In this document: positions 16,781-25,975 of the stretch, piece by piece
How the letters are laid out: every line of letters starts with the position of its first letter
Position numbering within the stretch: position 1 is the stretch's first letter
Assembly (NCBI RefSeq): GCF_000820505.1
Contig: NZ_JWJD01000006.1
Location: 681 to 64,680 of the forward strand
Direction of reading: 5' to 3'
DNA: 64,000 bases
Source of the DNA: Geoalkalibacter ferrihydriticus DSM 17813
GTDB lineage: Bacteria; Desulfobacterota; Desulfuromonadia; Desulfuromonadales; Geoalkalibacteraceae
Translations under genes and position numbers: made by a program
Notes under the pieces: generated by a model
Seen by the model: the letters and a program-made list of their open reading frames with translations, nothing else
The model's database searches: none
Told to the model about the DNA's origin: nothing

Positions 16781-16812
16781 AAAAAAGCGCCCTGATATCG
16801 GGGCGCTTTTTT
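16781..16812 (+). terminator. Rho-independent terminator, probably bidirectional
   Basis: AAAAAAGCGCCC (16781-16792) pairs with GGGCGCTTTTTT (16801-16812); the symmetric A/T runs allow use in both directions. Confidence 0.93.
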
Positions 16813-16837
16813 GTTGATGGGAAGCAATTGGCCGGCC

Positions 16838-16935
16838 TGCGCAGCAGCCGAGGGGGACATCGCTTGCGGTGAAGGCTCGCCTGCTGCTCGAATATTCGCC
16901 GGGGCACTCAACCGCAACGGGCTGCGGCGGGGTTT
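16838..16935 (+). repeat. Diverged internal copy of the MITE family
   Basis: The segment carries ATCGCTTGCGGTGAA at 16859-16873 and continues with a CTCGCC...CTCGAATATTC...GGCACTCAACCGC pattern that aligns, base for base with scattered changes, to the reverse complement of 26607-26690. The terminal GTAAC ends are missing, so it is a truncated copy. The rest of the 16813-17088 interval shows nothing else. Confidence 0.65.
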
Positions 16936-17088
16936 GACTTTGCCGCTGGATCATTGAAAAATCATGAAAATCCAGGAGATTGGAAGTAAGTAGAGGGTTT
17001 GGCTGATTTCAAGTGTCTGGGCGGGCTGTAGGGTTGCGAACGGAGATGGGGATGGTTAAATTAGGAAAAATCCTGAACTGGAGTTCCC

Positions 17089-18585
17089 ATGGCGATGTCT
17101 GCCGCAAATTCACCGTCTTCCCATCTCCCTGTCCCTGCTCCGGATCTTGTGGTTTGCAGCAGCGCGAACCAGTGGCGTATCGAGCGGATTTCCCCCGCTT
17201 TGGCGCAACTTTTGGGCACGGTCCACGGGCCTGTTGAAGGACGCAAGCTAGGCGTGGTTTTCGCGGATTGCGTACCGTCGCTGGTTGATCTGGCGCATGA
17301 GGCGGCAAGCCGCGGCGAGCCTCTTGAGGGCGTACCGGTACGACTGTCGAGAAACGGCGGCAGCGTGGCGCTGACGGCTCAAATTCATCCCGGCGGGCTT
17401 ACGGAGGATTATCGCGGTCAGCGTGTGCTGTTTCGATTTCAGCCTGCCGCTGCGCAAACGGCGGAGGCTGTGCAGGAGTTTCACGGCATTGTCGGTGGCA
17501 GTCCGGCCATCGCCGAAGTGGTACGAAAGATCGGTCTGTACGCGGCCTCTGACGCTTCAGTGGTGATCAGCGGTGAAACTGGGACCGGCAAAGAGCTGGT
17601 GGCGCGCGCCCTGCACCTTGAAAGTCCCCGCCGTCAGGGCCCCTACGTGGTGATGAACTGTGCGGCGATTGCCGAGGATCTTCTCGAGTCCGAGCTGTTC
17701 GGCCATGAAAAGGGTGCCTTTACCGGGGCGGTTCGCACCCATCGCGGCCGTTTCGAGCGAGCCCACGGCGGCAGTCTGTTTCTCGATGAACTCGGTGACA
17801 TGCCCCTGCATACCCAGGCGAAGTTGCTGCGCGTTCTTGAGGCAGGGCGTCTTGAGCGCGTCGGCGGCGAGCATGAACAGCAAGTGGATGTGCGGGTTCT
17901 CTGTGCCACCAATGTCCCCTTGGAGCGCGCCGTAAACGAAGGGCGTTTCCGCACCGACCTCTACCATCGTCTCGCCGTGCTGCGCATCCATCTGCCCCCC
18001 CTGCGCAGTCGCGGCGAAGACATTCCGCAACTCGTCCAGCACTTTCTTCATCTGTTCAACCGCAAATACGGCCGCGTCATACATCGCCTTACTCCCGAGG
18101 CCCTGCAGATCCTTCAGTCCTATGTGTGGCCGGGCAACGTGCGCGAATTGCGCAACGTGCTGGAGCGTGTCTATGTCGAAACCCAGGCCGAGGTTATCGG
18201 CGCCCGAGCCTTTGGCGAGTGGATTCGCGAGCGCCAGAGTTTTGCCCCCGGCGGCTGGGATGTGGAGGCCGGCATGGAACGTAGCCGCAACCAGTCTCCG
18301 ATTTTTACTCCCTTTCAGTCGCAGCGCTTGCCTCGCTCACTGCCGGCAGGCGGCGCAGGGGTCTTTGACGCGGAAATTGTGGCTTCGGAGGGGCTGGGCC
18401 AGTCGGATCGCTCGACGCGTCCGGCGCAACTCGACGCCGATAAAATCCGTCAGGCCTACCAGGCTGCGGACGGCAATCTTGCCGAGGCTGCGCGCCTTCT
18501 CGGAGTGCACCGGGCAACACTGTATCGTTATCTGCGCAAGCTCCGCCTGGAGCGCGAGGATCTCGGCAGCGGGGAGACGACTTGA
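17089..18585 (+). CDS. Sigma-54-dependent transcriptional activator (PAS-AAA+-Fis)
   Basis: A 498-residue enhancer-binding protein. The first about 135 residues look like a PAS sensor domain. The AAA+ domain (about 140-385) has Walker A GETGTGKE, the sigma-54 contact loop GAFTGA (in EKGAFTGAVRTH), Walker B SLFLDELGD, and the arginine region WPGNVRELRNVLERV. The end carries a Fis-type helix-turn-helix (NLAEAARLLGVHRATLYRYLRKL). It activates RNA polymerase with sigma-54 at distal sites. It has no adjacent kinase or receiver domain, so a ligand or cofactor bound by the PAS domain probably sets activity. No target can be named from the neighbourhood. Confidence 0.92.
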   Translation: MAMSAANSPSSHLPVPAPDLVVCSSANQWRIERISPALAQLLGTVHGPVEGRKLGVVFADCVPSLVDLAHEAASRGEPLEGVPVRLSRNGGSVALTAQIHPGGLTEDYRGQRVLFRFQPAAAQTAEAVQEFHGIVGGSPAIAEVVRKIGLYAASDASVVISGETGTGKELVARALHLESPRRQGPYVVMNCAAIAEDLLESELFGHEKGAFTGAVRTHRGRFERAHGGSLFLDELGDMPLHTQAKLLRVLEAGRLERVGGEHEQQVDVRVLCATNVPLERAVNEGRFRTDLYHRLAVLRIHLPPLRSRGEDIPQLVQHFLHLFNRKYGRVIHRLTPEALQILQSYVWPGNVRELRNVLERVYVETQAEVIGARAFGEWIRERQSFAPGGWDVEAGMERSRNQSPIFTPFQSQRLPRSLPAGGAGVFDAEIVASEGLGQSDRSTRPAQLDADKIRQAYQAADGNLAEAARLLGVHRATLYRYLRKLRLEREDLGSGETT

Positions 18586-18592
18586 GGCGTCA

Positions 18593-18608
18593 CCTGCGAC
18601 GTCGCAGG
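18593..18608. repeat. 16-bp perfect palindrome after the sigma-54 activator
   Basis: CCTGCGACGTCGCAGG reads the same on both strands. It begins 8 nt after the activator stop codon. It could be a regulator-binding site or a short hairpin; no T run follows. Confidence 0.6.
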
Positions 18609-18663
18609 ACGCAGCCGTTCCCGGAACTGCGGCGTCGCAAGCTCAAAGAAGAAAAAAGAGCTT

Positions 18664-18705
18664 TTGTTCAAGTCTTTGCTATTGTTCAAAAAAACTGTTC
18701 TTGAA
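18664..18705 (+). promoter_or_regulatory. TTGTTCAA repeats upstream of clpB
   Basis: TTGTTCAA occurs at 18664-18671 and 18682-18689, exactly 18 bp apart, and the related TGTTCTTGAA follows at 18696-18705. The last includes CTTGAA, the sigma-32 -35 element, although I do not see a good -10 at the right distance. This may be the heat-shock control region of clpB. Confidence 0.35.
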
Positions 18706-18776
18706 GAAAAGGGCATGAAGTTTGATTGCAGGGATGACTGGAGCCTGAACGTTTCGACCATCACACGAGGAGCATC

Positions 18777-21395
18777 ATGGATATCAACAAACTGACAGTA
18801 AAAACTCAGGAAGCCCTGCAGGCAGCGCAGAATCAGGCCCTTAAGCTCGGTCACGTGGAAGTCGACGGCGAGCATCTGTTGGCCGCGCTGGTCGAGCAAA
18901 GCGGCGGACTGGTGCCGCGCCTGCTGCAGAAAATGGATGTGGCCCCCGATGCCTTTGCCGCTGAACTGCGCCGCGAACTGGAGCGTCGCACCAGCGTTTC
19001 AGGTCCGGGCGTGGAAGCCGGAAAAGTTTACGTCACTCAGCGTTTCAACCGCCTGCTGATCAAGGCCGAGGAAGAGGCCAAGCGCTTGCGCGATGACTAT
19101 GTGAGCGTTGAGCACATTTTGCTGGTGCTGGCTGAAGAAGGCGGGGCGACCGCGGCGGGGCGGCTGTTCCAGAAGTTCAACCTGACCCGCGACCGCATTT
19201 TGCAGACGCTCACCGCCATTCGCGGTCATCAGCGCGTCACCAGTGCCGATCCCGAGGGCACTTACGAAGCTCTGGAGAAATATGGGCGCGATCTGGTCAA
19301 GGAGGTGCAGAAGGGCAAGCTCGACCCGGTCATTGGCCGTGACGGCGAAATCCGCCGCGTTATCCGCATCCTTTCGCGCAAAACCAAGAACAATCCCGTC
19401 CTTATCGGCGAGCCCGGCGTCGGCAAGACCGCCATCGTCGAGGGCCTGGCCCACCGCATCGTGCGCGGCGACGTGCCCGAGGGACTCAAGAAGAAAACCA
19501 TCTTCGCGCTGGACATGGGCGCACTGGTGGCCGGGGCCAAGTATCGCGGCGAGTTCGAGGAGCGTCTCAAGGCCGTGCTGACTGAAATCCGTGAGAGCGA
19601 AGGGCGCATTCTACTGTTCATCGACGAGCTGCACACCATCGTCGGCGCCGGCAAGGCTGAAGGCTCCATGGATGCCGGCAACATGCTCAAACCCATGCTG
19701 GCGCGCGGAGAACTGCACTGCATCGGCGCCACCACTCTGGATGAGTACCGCAAGCATATCGAAAAGGATGCCGCCCTCGAGCGCCGTTTTCAGCCGGTAC
19801 TGGTCGAGCAGCCTACGGTGGAAGATACGGTGAGTATCCTGCGCGGGCTCAAGGAGCGCTTCGAGGTGCATCACGGAGTTGCCATTCATGACAACGCCCT
19901 GGTGGCGGCGGCGACCCTTTCGCACCGCTACATCAGTGACCGCTTTTTGCCCGACAAGGCCATCGACCTGGTGGATGAGGCCTGTGCCACCATTCGCACC
20001 GAGATCGACTCCCTGCCCCAGGAACTCGACGAGGTGACGCGCCGCGTCATGCAACTGGAGATCGAGGAGGCGGCCCTCAGAAAAGAAAAAGATGCCGCCA
20101 GTCGCGCGCGGCTTGAAGCCCTGAGTCGCGACCTGGCTGAGCTGCGTCACCAGAACGACGTGCTGCGCGCCCAGTGGGAACAGGAGAAGGGCGCCATTCG
20201 CAAGGTGCAGGGCCTGCGCGAGGAAATCGAGAAGGTGCGGCAGCAGATCGGCGTGGCCGAGCGTGACTATGATCTTAACCGTGCAGCGGAACTGCGCCAT
20301 GGCCGGCTGCCGCAGCTCGAAAAGGAACTCCACGAGCACGAGGCGCAGCTCACCGGCGAGCAGGCCGGGCCGCGCCTGCTGCGCGAGGAGGTCACCGAAG
20401 AAGAAATCGCCGAAATCGTCGCGCGCTGGACGGGAATTCCCGTCACCCGCCTGGTGGAAGGTGAGCGCGACAAACTACTCAAGCTCGATGAGGTACTGCA
20501 CCAGCGCGTTATCGGCCAGGACGAAGCGGTGAGTCTGGTCGCGGATGCCGTGATTCGCGCCCGTGCCGGTATCAAGGATCCGCGTCGTCCCATCGGTTCG
20601 TTTATTTTTCTCGGACCCACCGGGGTGGGTAAAACCGAGCTGGCGCGCGCCCTGGCCGAAACCCTCTTCGACAGCGAGGACAACATGGTGCGCATCGACA
20701 TGTCCGAGTACATGGAGAAGCACGCCGTAAGCCGACTGATTGGTGCACCGCCTGGCTATGTAGGCTACGAGGAGGGCGGTCAGCTTACCGAAGCGGTGCG
20801 GCGCAAACCCTATGCGGTGATCCTCTTCGATGAGATCGAAAAGGCTCATCAGGACGTGTTCAATGTTCTCTTGCAGATTCTCGACGACGGGCGTGTCACC
20901 GATGCCCAGGGACGCACAGTCGACTTCAAAAACACGGTGATTATCATGACCAGCAACATCGGTTCACACCATCTCCTCGAAGGCGTCGACGCCCAGGGCG
21001 GCATCAAGGAGGGCGCGCGCACCCTGGTGATGAAGGAGCTGCGTGCCCATTTTCGTCCGGAATTTCTCAACCGTGTCGACGATCTGGTGCTGTTCAAGCC
21101 CCTGACCCTGGAGGAGATCAAGCGCATCGTCGATCTGCAGACCGAGGATCTGCGAAAGCGCCTGGCCGTGAGACGGCTGCAGCTGGAAATGACTGACGCC
21201 GCCCGCAGCTTTATCGCAGAAGCTGCCTATGATCCGGTGTACGGCGCGCGCCCCCTCAAACGCTATCTCCAGCATCAGCTGGAAACGCGCATCGGGAGAG
21301 CGCTGATCTCCGGAGACATTCGCGATGGAGCAACAATTCGGGTTGAGCTGGGCGCCGAGGGCTTGGACGTGACGCACCTCAATCCTGCTGAATAA
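18777..21395 (+). CDS. clpB: ATP-dependent disaggregase chaperone ClpB
   Basis: An 872-residue Hsp100. The order is: N-terminal Clp repeats (1-145); AAA-1 with Walker A GEPGVGKT and Walker [11 protein letters not shown]; the middle coiled-coil M domain (about 405-525), which distinguishes ClpB from ClpA/ClpC; AAA-2 with Walker A GPTGVGKT and [10 protein letters not shown]; and the D2 small domain ending ARPLKRYLQ. The pore loop [12 protein letters not shown] is present. It resolves stress aggregates with DnaK in the cytoplasm. An ACGAGGAG site precedes the ATG. Confidence 0.97.
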   Translation: MDINKLTVKTQEALQAAQNQALKLGHVEVDGEHLLAALVEQSGGLVPRLLQKMDVAPDAFAAELRRELERRTSVSGPGVEAGKVYVTQRFNRLLIKAEEEAKRLRDDYVSVEHILLVLAEEGGATAAGRLFQKFNLTRDRILQTLTAIRGHQRVTSADPEGTYEALEKYGRDLVKEVQKGKLDPVIGRDGEIRRVIRILSRKTKNNPVLIGEPGVGKTAIVEGLAHRIVRGDVPEGLKKKTIFALDMGALVAGAKYRGEFEERLKAVLTEIRESEGRILLFIDELHTIVGAGKAEGSMDAGNMLKPMLARGELHCIGATTLDEYRKHIEKDAALERRFQPVLVEQPTVEDTVSILRGLKERFEVHHGVAIHDNALVAAATLSHRYISDRFLPDKAIDLVDEACATIRTEIDSLPQELDEVTRRVMQLEIEEAALRKEKDAASRARLEALSRDLAELRHQNDVLRAQWEQEKGAIRKVQGLREEIEKVRQQIGVAERDYDLNRAAELRHGRLPQLEKELHEHEAQLTGEQAGPRLLREEVTEEEIAEIVARWTGIPVTRLVEGERDKLLKLDEVLHQRVIGQDEAVSLVADAVIRARAGIKDPRRPIGSFIFLGPTGVGKTELARALAETLFDSEDNMVRIDMSEYMEKHAVSRLIGAPPGYVGYEEGGQLTEAVRRKPYAVILFDEIEKAHQDVFNVLLQILDDGRVTDAQGRTVDFKNTVIIMTSNIGSHHLLEGVDAQGGIKEGARTLVMKELRAHFRPEFLNRVDDLVLFKPLTLEEIKRIVDLQTEDLRKRLAVRRLQLEMTDAARSFIAEAAYDPVYGARPLKRYLQHQLETRIGRALISGDIRDGATIRVELGAEGLDVTHLNPAE

Positions 21396-21408
21396 CACTG
21401 AGACCAGG

Positions 21409-21440
21409 GGCGCCGCCTTGGGGTGGCGCCTAATTTTTTT
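21409..21440 (+). terminator. Rho-independent terminator after clpB
   Basis: GGCGCCGCC (21409-21417) pairs with GGTGGCGCC (21422-21430), with one G-T pair, followed after TAA by seven T. Confidence 0.88.
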
Positions 21441-21546
21441 GCTTTACTCCACCGAAAAGAGCAAAGAAAGGATTGCAATCAAACGTAAAGCAAAATATAA
21501 TTAAGTTCCGCAAATTGTTCGGGCGCAATACAGGAGAAGTCAAGCG

Positions 21547-22398
21547 ATGGCGCAGCGCAAACGCTTTGGAGAAATTCTGGTCGAGGCAGGCATTATCAGC
21601 GAAGCCAGCCTGCGGCAGGCCCTGGATCAACAGAAAGGGTCTGGACGGCGACTGGGCCGCGTGCTGGAAGAGTTGGGCGTGGTTTCGGAAAAAGACATCG
21701 CGGTCACTTTGTCGCGGCAGTTTGGCTTCAAAACCGTGGGCGGTCTTGAAAGATACAGTTTCACGCCCGAAGTGCTGGAACTGGTCAGTGGTTCCCAGGT
21801 CCTGGAAAAGTTGATTTTTCCTCTTAAGAAGCAGGATAAGAGTCTGTTTCTGGCCATGGTCAATCCCCTGGATATGGAAACCATCGACAACCTGACCTTT
21901 CGCACGGGTCTCAAAATTGTTCCCTGTGTCACAACCCCCACCGAAATCCAGGCGGCTGCAAATAAATTTTACCTTGTCGACAAGCAGGAAGAGGCCTCGG
22001 ACTGGTGGACCATTCTCATTGTCGAAGATCAGGAACTGACCCGTGCCGCCGTCGCCGCCGCCTTGCGTAAGCAAGGTTATACGGTATTGCAGGCTGAAAA
22101 CGGCGCGGTAGGTCTCAAAGAGGCGCATCAGCACAAGCCGCACCTGATTGTCACCGACACCGTCATGCCGCGCATGGACGGCTATGAGTTATTTCGGGCA
22201 CTCAAAGGCAATCCTGCTACCGCAAATATTCCGGTTATTGCCATGTCCTCCAAATCCTCGCCGGAAGAAGAGGCCGCAGTGCTTGATATGGGCTATTTTG
22301 ACTTTATCGGCAAGCCGATCAATCCGGTGCGCCTGGCCGCACGCACGCGTCGTGCCCTGAAAATGACCTACGGCGAGGGCGACCCGCCTCCGCGGTGA
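21547..22398 (+). CDS. MshEN (T2SSE N-terminal) domain protein with C-terminal receiver
   Basis: A 283-residue protein. Residues 1-150 form an MshEN/GspE-N module with the paired motif KRFGEILVEAGIISEASL...ALDQQ then RRLGRVLEELGVVSEKDI...LSRQFG; such paired motifs bind cyclic di-GMP in characterised MshEN domains. Residues 155-275 are a CheY-like receiver with ILIVEDQE, phospho-acceptor Asp in TDTVMPRMDG, SSK and GKPI. There is no output domain, so it should act by protein contact, perhaps combining c-di-GMP and phosphorylation inputs for pili, secretion or motility. No such machinery is adjacent. Confidence 0.85.
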   Translation: MAQRKRFGEILVEAGIISEASLRQALDQQKGSGRRLGRVLEELGVVSEKDIAVTLSRQFGFKTVGGLERYSFTPEVLELVSGSQVLEKLIFPLKKQDKSLFLAMVNPLDMETIDNLTFRTGLKIVPCVTTPTEIQAAANKFYLVDKQEEASDWWTILIVEDQELTRAAVAAALRKQGYTVLQAENGAVGLKEAHQHKPHLIVTDTVMPRMDGYELFRALKGNPATANIPVIAMSSKSSPEEEAAVLDMGYFDFIGKPINPVRLAARTRRALKMTYGEGDPPPR

Positions 22399-22454
22399 AC
22401 GCTTAAGCGATTGAAACGCCAAGGGAAAAAAGGGAGGGCAAGTGGCGATTTTGC

Positions 22455-22482
22455 TTGCCCGGAAAAACGCACGCGGTATAAT
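22455..22482 (+). promoter_or_regulatory. Sigma-70-type promoter for the thioredoxin-like gene
   Basis: TTGCCC (22455-22460), 16-nt spacer, TATAAT (22477-22482). Confidence 0.6.
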
Positions 22483-22492
22483 ATAACCAATA

Positions 22493-22508
22493 AGGTCACC
22501 AATGACCT
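22493..22508. promoter_or_regulatory. AGGTCA-N4-TGACCT palindrome at the transcription start
   Basis: A perfect 6-bp inverted repeat around CCAA lies 10 bp after the -10 element, where a repressor would block initiation; it ends just before the AAGGAGGAG ribosome site. Confidence 0.45.
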
Positions 22509-22522
22509 GAAAGGAGGAGTTG

Positions 22523-22798
22523 ATGCGCATTGATGTCCTTTGCAAGCCCGATGGCGACAAGCGCTGCGAACGCACTTTGTCTCGTGTTCGTCAGGCGTTG
22601 GACAATCTGAGTCTTGAGGCTGAGGTGCACCTCTACCGCGATCAGCGCAAGATGATCGACAATCGTGTGTACGTTTCTCCGGCGCTGCTTATCGACGATA
22701 CCGTGCGGGTGGCCGGTCGGGTGCCGACGGTTGAAGAGATCGAGCGGTTGTTACGTGAGCGGCCCCGCTACCAGAAACGAATGCAGGCTGTCGCCTGA
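22523..22798 (+). CDS. Small thioredoxin-fold protein with non-standard Cys pair
   Basis: A 91-residue protein with the pattern of small redox proteins of the MTH895 type: beta strand (RIDVLC), helix, strand (EAEVHLYRD), the cis-Pro-like turn VSPALLIDDTVRVAGRVP, and the final helix TVEEIERLLRE. The usual CxxC is replaced by Cys7 and Cys15 (CX7C), so a normal dithiol active site is absent. GGAGGAG sits before the ATG at 22523. It stands alone between its own promoter and a terminator. A regulatory or metal/metalloid-binding role is as likely as a redox role. Confidence 0.65.
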   Translation: MRIDVLCKPDGDKRCERTLSRVRQALDNLSLEAEVHLYRDQRKMIDNRVYVSPALLIDDTVRVAGRVPTVEEIERLLRERPRYQKRMQAVA

Positions 22799-22810
22799 GA
22801 AAGCAGTTCA

Positions 22811-22874
22811 GTAGCTGTTCAGCATGCACCGCAGGCCGCTGCGGCGCGGTTGGGCCTCTCAGCTGAGCGACTAA
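22811..22874 (+). repeat. Short internally deleted copy of the MITE family
   Basis: GTAGCTGTTCAGCATGCACC at the left end matches the inverted right end of the complete element (26706-26725) at 19 of 20 positions. The right side (TCAGCTGAGCGACTAA) is a decayed opposite end, giving an element of about 64 bp. Confidence 0.6.
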
Positions 22875-22898
22875 GTTTCTTCTATTTTTAATGCACCG

Positions 22899-22928
22899 AG
22901 ACCTCCGGAAACGGGGGTCTTTTTTTTT
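22899..22928 (+). terminator. Rho-independent terminator after the thioredoxin-like gene
   Basis: AGACCTCCG (22899-22907) pairs with CGGGGGTCT (22912-22920) around GAAA, with one T-G pair, and eight T follow. Confidence 0.9.
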
Positions 22929-22945
22929 CCACCTGAATCCAGGCT

Positions 22946-24814
22946 TTATTCTCCGGGTGGTAGCAGAATCCCCTCTGAAACCGCAAATTCGACAAATTCC
23001 TCACCTTCGCGCCGGTTGATGCTGCCGGCAAAAATCTCGCGCGGCGAGCTCTTACCGTCGCTGCCTTGCAGAAGTTTGGCAAAATCCTCTTCCAGCGATT
23101 CGCAATAAACCTCGGCTCCGCGGCGCGCGAACAGCGCGGCGGAGCCGACCGGCCGAAACAGATTGATAAACTGATCAAGATCCATCTCTTCGACTTGCAA
23201 CAGGTCAATGATTTCATAACGAAAGCGCACCAACCGCGCGGCGGGATTGAGCCGCCAGGGAGTGGTCCACAGATCGAGACCGCGCAATTCCTCGTTTTCA
23301 ACGGGCAGAGTTTCAGGGCCGAGCAGGGTTTCGGCGAAGCTGTAGTGGTAACGGATGAGGTCGCGCGCCGCCGGCAGCAGATGGCTGCGTCCGACCTCGT
23401 TGAGCAGGTAGGCGGTGAATTCCATGTGTAAATCACGAATGGCGCGCGGCTGCCACTGCTCGGTGTCGAGAATCTGCTCCGTGGCAAGTTTTTTCTCGTT
23501 TTGCAGCCATGCCAGAAATTTTTCGAGCATCTTCAGCGCGCTGATTTGGGCACCGCGATGCAAGGGTGCGTAAAAGCCCACGGCACGCCCGCGGTTGTAG
23601 AAAATGTCTGCGGCGGCGGCCAGCAGGCGGGCTTTCAGCAGATCCGCTGGGGCAAAGTCCGGAGTTTCCATAACTTCATAGGGAGGAGCTTGCTGGGCAC
23701 GCAGGCCGAGGCGTTCGCGTTCGCGGTGCAGAACCGTTCCGGGCAGAACCGCAAGGGGAAAGATGTCGAGGTGGTTGGGGCGCAGATTCAAGGCGAAATC
23801 AAGGCTTTCGCCGAACCCGTCGAGGTTGTCGCCGGGAAGACCGTAGATCAGATCAAGGCCGAAGGTCACTCCTTCGGCGGCCAGAAGGTTTATTTTGTTT
23901 CTGAAATCTTCAGGGTCAAGGGAGCGATGAATGTTCTTTAGCACCTGGGGGTGGGCCGATTGCAGACCGATCTGTACCGAACAGGACAACCCGCTGAGCA
24001 GGCGGGCGCTCTCACGATCGAGAAAATCGGCTTTGGCCTCCAGGTGAAAGTGAATGTGGGGGGCCTTGGCGCTCAACAGGCGCAGAAGTTTTTTGCCGCG
24101 TTCGGGAGGATAGTTGAAGGTCGAATCGAGAATCCAGATCTGCTCGACGCGGCTGCGCACGAATAGTTCGAGTTCTGCTTCAAGACGCACCCAGGGCAAG
24201 GTACGGATGCGATTGCTGCCGCGACTGTCAAAACAGAAATCGCAGGCGAAGGGACAGCCGCGGGCAATTTCCCAGAGTACACCGCCGCCTGGAGAGGGCG
24301 TCAGCACCCCGCTGAGCCAGGGAGAGACAAGCGTGTTCAGGTCGGGCAGGGGAGCCGGCGGGCCTGCGACAATGCCTGCTTGAGTGCGGCGGTGTACGCC
24401 TGCCGGCGCTGAATCACTGTCGTTGAGAAACTCTTGCACTAGCTGCGGCAGAATCTGTTCACCCTCGCCCTGGACCGCGGCGTCGAAGCCGAGATCGGAA
24501 AGCAGCGCCCGGGGCGCCACTCCGGCTTCAGGCCCCCCGGCGACGAGTTTGAGCTGCGGGCGCTGTTCGCGTAACAGCGCGACCAGCGCCGCTGCGGTCT
24601 CAAGGTTCCATACGTAGAGAGGCACGGCAACCAGGGTCGGGTCGCTTGCCAATATCCGCCCGGCCATTTCTTCGGTGGTCATTTCGGGAAACAAATCCAC
24701 CAGGTGCGTTTGGCGACGCAGGTCTTCGGGCAGGGCCGCCGCGAGACAGCCGGCGGCCAAGGCGACTGCCTGTGCTGAGCGGCGAACATGAAGTGAGGCA
24801 ATGACGATTCGCAT
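22946..24814 (-). CDS. B12-binding domain radical SAM protein (DUF4080 type)
   Basis: A 622-residue enzyme. An N-terminal cobalamin-binding-like Rossmann domain (1-150: RIVIASLHVR, VAGGPEAGVAPRALL) is followed by a radical SAM domain with CPFACDFC (CxxxCxxC) at about 200 and GLDLIYGLPGD, then a long C-terminal DUF4080-type region. Proteins of this class often methylate or rearrange unreactive carbons, but the substrate here is unknown. It is the last gene of a minus-strand unit with the patatin (18 nt upstream) and the MXAN_5187-like gene. The typical DxHxxG cobalamin motif is not obvious, so cobalamin may bind base-on or not at all. Confidence 0.85.
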   Translation of the reverse strand: MRIVIASLHVRRSAQAVALAAGCLAAALPEDLRRQTHLVDLFPEMTTEEMAGRILASDPTLVAVPLYVWNLETAAALVALLREQRPQLKLVAGGPEAGVAPRALLSDLGFDAAVQGEGEQILPQLVQEFLNDSDSAPAGVHRRTQAGIVAGPPAPLPDLNTLVSPWLSGVLTPSPGGGVLWEIARGCPFACDFCFDSRGSNRIRTLPWVRLEAELELFVRSRVEQIWILDSTFNYPPERGKKLLRLLSAKAPHIHFHLEAKADFLDRESARLLSGLSCSVQIGLQSAHPQVLKNIHRSLDPEDFRNKINLLAAEGVTFGLDLIYGLPGDNLDGFGESLDFALNLRPNHLDIFPLAVLPGTVLHRERERLGLRAQQAPPYEVMETPDFAPADLLKARLLAAAADIFYNRGRAVGFYAPLHRGAQISALKMLEKFLAWLQNEKKLATEQILDTEQWQPRAIRDLHMEFTAYLLNEVGRSHLLPAARDLIRYHYSFAETLLGPETLPVENEELRGLDLWTTPWRLNPAARLVRFRYEIIDLLQVEEMDLDQFINLFRPVGSAALFARRGAEVYCESLEEDFAKLLQGSDGKSSPREIFAGSINRREGEEFVEFAVSEGILLPPGE

Positions 24815-24832
24815 CCGTGTGTCCCTTCGTGC

Positions 24833-25966
24833 TCAGGTCGCCGGGGCGGGTTTGCCTGGCGGCGACCTTTTGAGGTGTTCGGCGGTGCAGGCGATACCGT
24901 GCCGGTCAAAAATGGCCTGGGTTTCGTGGAATTTGTGCATCAGATGAGCCAGGGTCAGGTGGTAGCCGTGGGTCATGACCTGGCAGCGTGCTTCAAAGCT
25001 CATGGGGTTTTGCAGGAAAAACAGCGATTCCTTGGGATCGGGTTCAATCAGCAGGATGTCGACATCGGGATAATTGCGCCGCAGCAAATCGAGGCTCATG
25101 GACAGTTTGAGCCGATCGTCGATACGCTGGGCCTGATCCCAGACGTAGCTGATCCCCAGTTCGGCGATGCTCGAACAACGCCCGTAGGAGAGGGAGGGCA
25201 GGCAGCCATGGGAGCGATCGTTGAGCATCGGCACCAGGGGGTTGATAATCACGACCAGTTGCGCGCCGTGGGCGATGGCGATATCGACGTGAGCCACCTG
25301 TCCCACCGATCCGTCGATGAAAAAGCGCTCGCCGATCTTGTAGGGGCGGAAGAATGCCGGAATGGCGCAGGATGCGGTAATGGCCTGGCACACATGCAGG
25401 TCGCGCCAATTTTCTTCTCCGAAAACCACGCGTTCGCCGGAATCGACATCAATCGCCGGGATGAAAAGTTCCGGCCGAATCAAGCGGAACTGGTCGCGAA
25501 CTTGCTCCTGGCGAAAGGCTTCGCACAGGTATTGTTGCATGGGTTCGAGGGAGAAGAGGCCGGAGGGAAACTGTTCTTGGAGAATGTGAATCAGCTCGGA
25601 AGAGAAAAAGCGCTGACGGCGGCGCCGATAACTGCGGAAAATGGAAAGCAGGTCGCGGGTGAGATTCCACCAGGCGCCGAGCAGGCGGCGATACTCCACA
25701 CGGTAGATATCCGAGCGTTGAAAATTGAAGACTTGGCGCTCATTGCGGGCAATGGACTCAAACAGCGCGGCAGGCGCTATGCGGCTGGCGATCAGGGTGG
25801 CGATGACCGACCCCGCGCTGACGCCGATATAGGTATCGAAGCGCCGCACCGAAAAGCCCGGGGCGAAGAGACGCTCCAGCGCAGTGAGGCAGCCGATTTC
25901 GTAGGAAGCTCCCATAATCCCGCCGCCGGCGAGAATCAGAGCGGTTTTTGAGCGCGCACGGGCCAT
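24833..25966 (-). CDS. Patatin-like phospholipase
   Basis: A 377-residue serine hydrolase of the patatin/RssA type. The oxyanion loop GGGIMG (near residue 14), nucleophile elbow GVSAG (Ser in IGVSAGSV) and catalytic DG pair in FIDGSVGQ are all present. Several hydrophobic stretches are short, and there is no signal peptide, so a cytoplasmic or membrane-associated lipid acyl hydrolase is likely. It starts 9 nt after the stop of the upstream MXAN_5187-like gene. Confidence 0.88.
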   Translation of the reverse strand: MARARSKTALILAGGGIMGASYEIGCLTALERLFAPGFSVRRFDTYIGVSAGSVIATLIASRIAPAALFESIARNERQVFNFQRSDIYRVEYRRLLGAWWNLTRDLLSIFRSYRRRRQRFFSSELIHILQEQFPSGLFSLEPMQQYLCEAFRQEQVRDQFRLIRPELFIPAIDVDSGERVVFGEENWRDLHVCQAITASCAIPAFFRPYKIGERFFIDGSVGQVAHVDIAIAHGAQLVVIINPLVPMLNDRSHGCLPSLSYGRCSSIAELGISYVWDQAQRIDDRLKLSMSLDLLRRNYPDVDILLIEPDPKESLFFLQNPMSFEARCQVMTHGYHLTLAHLMHKFHETQAIFDRHGIACTAEHLKRSPPGKPAPAT

Positions 25967-25975
25967 GAGCCTCCC

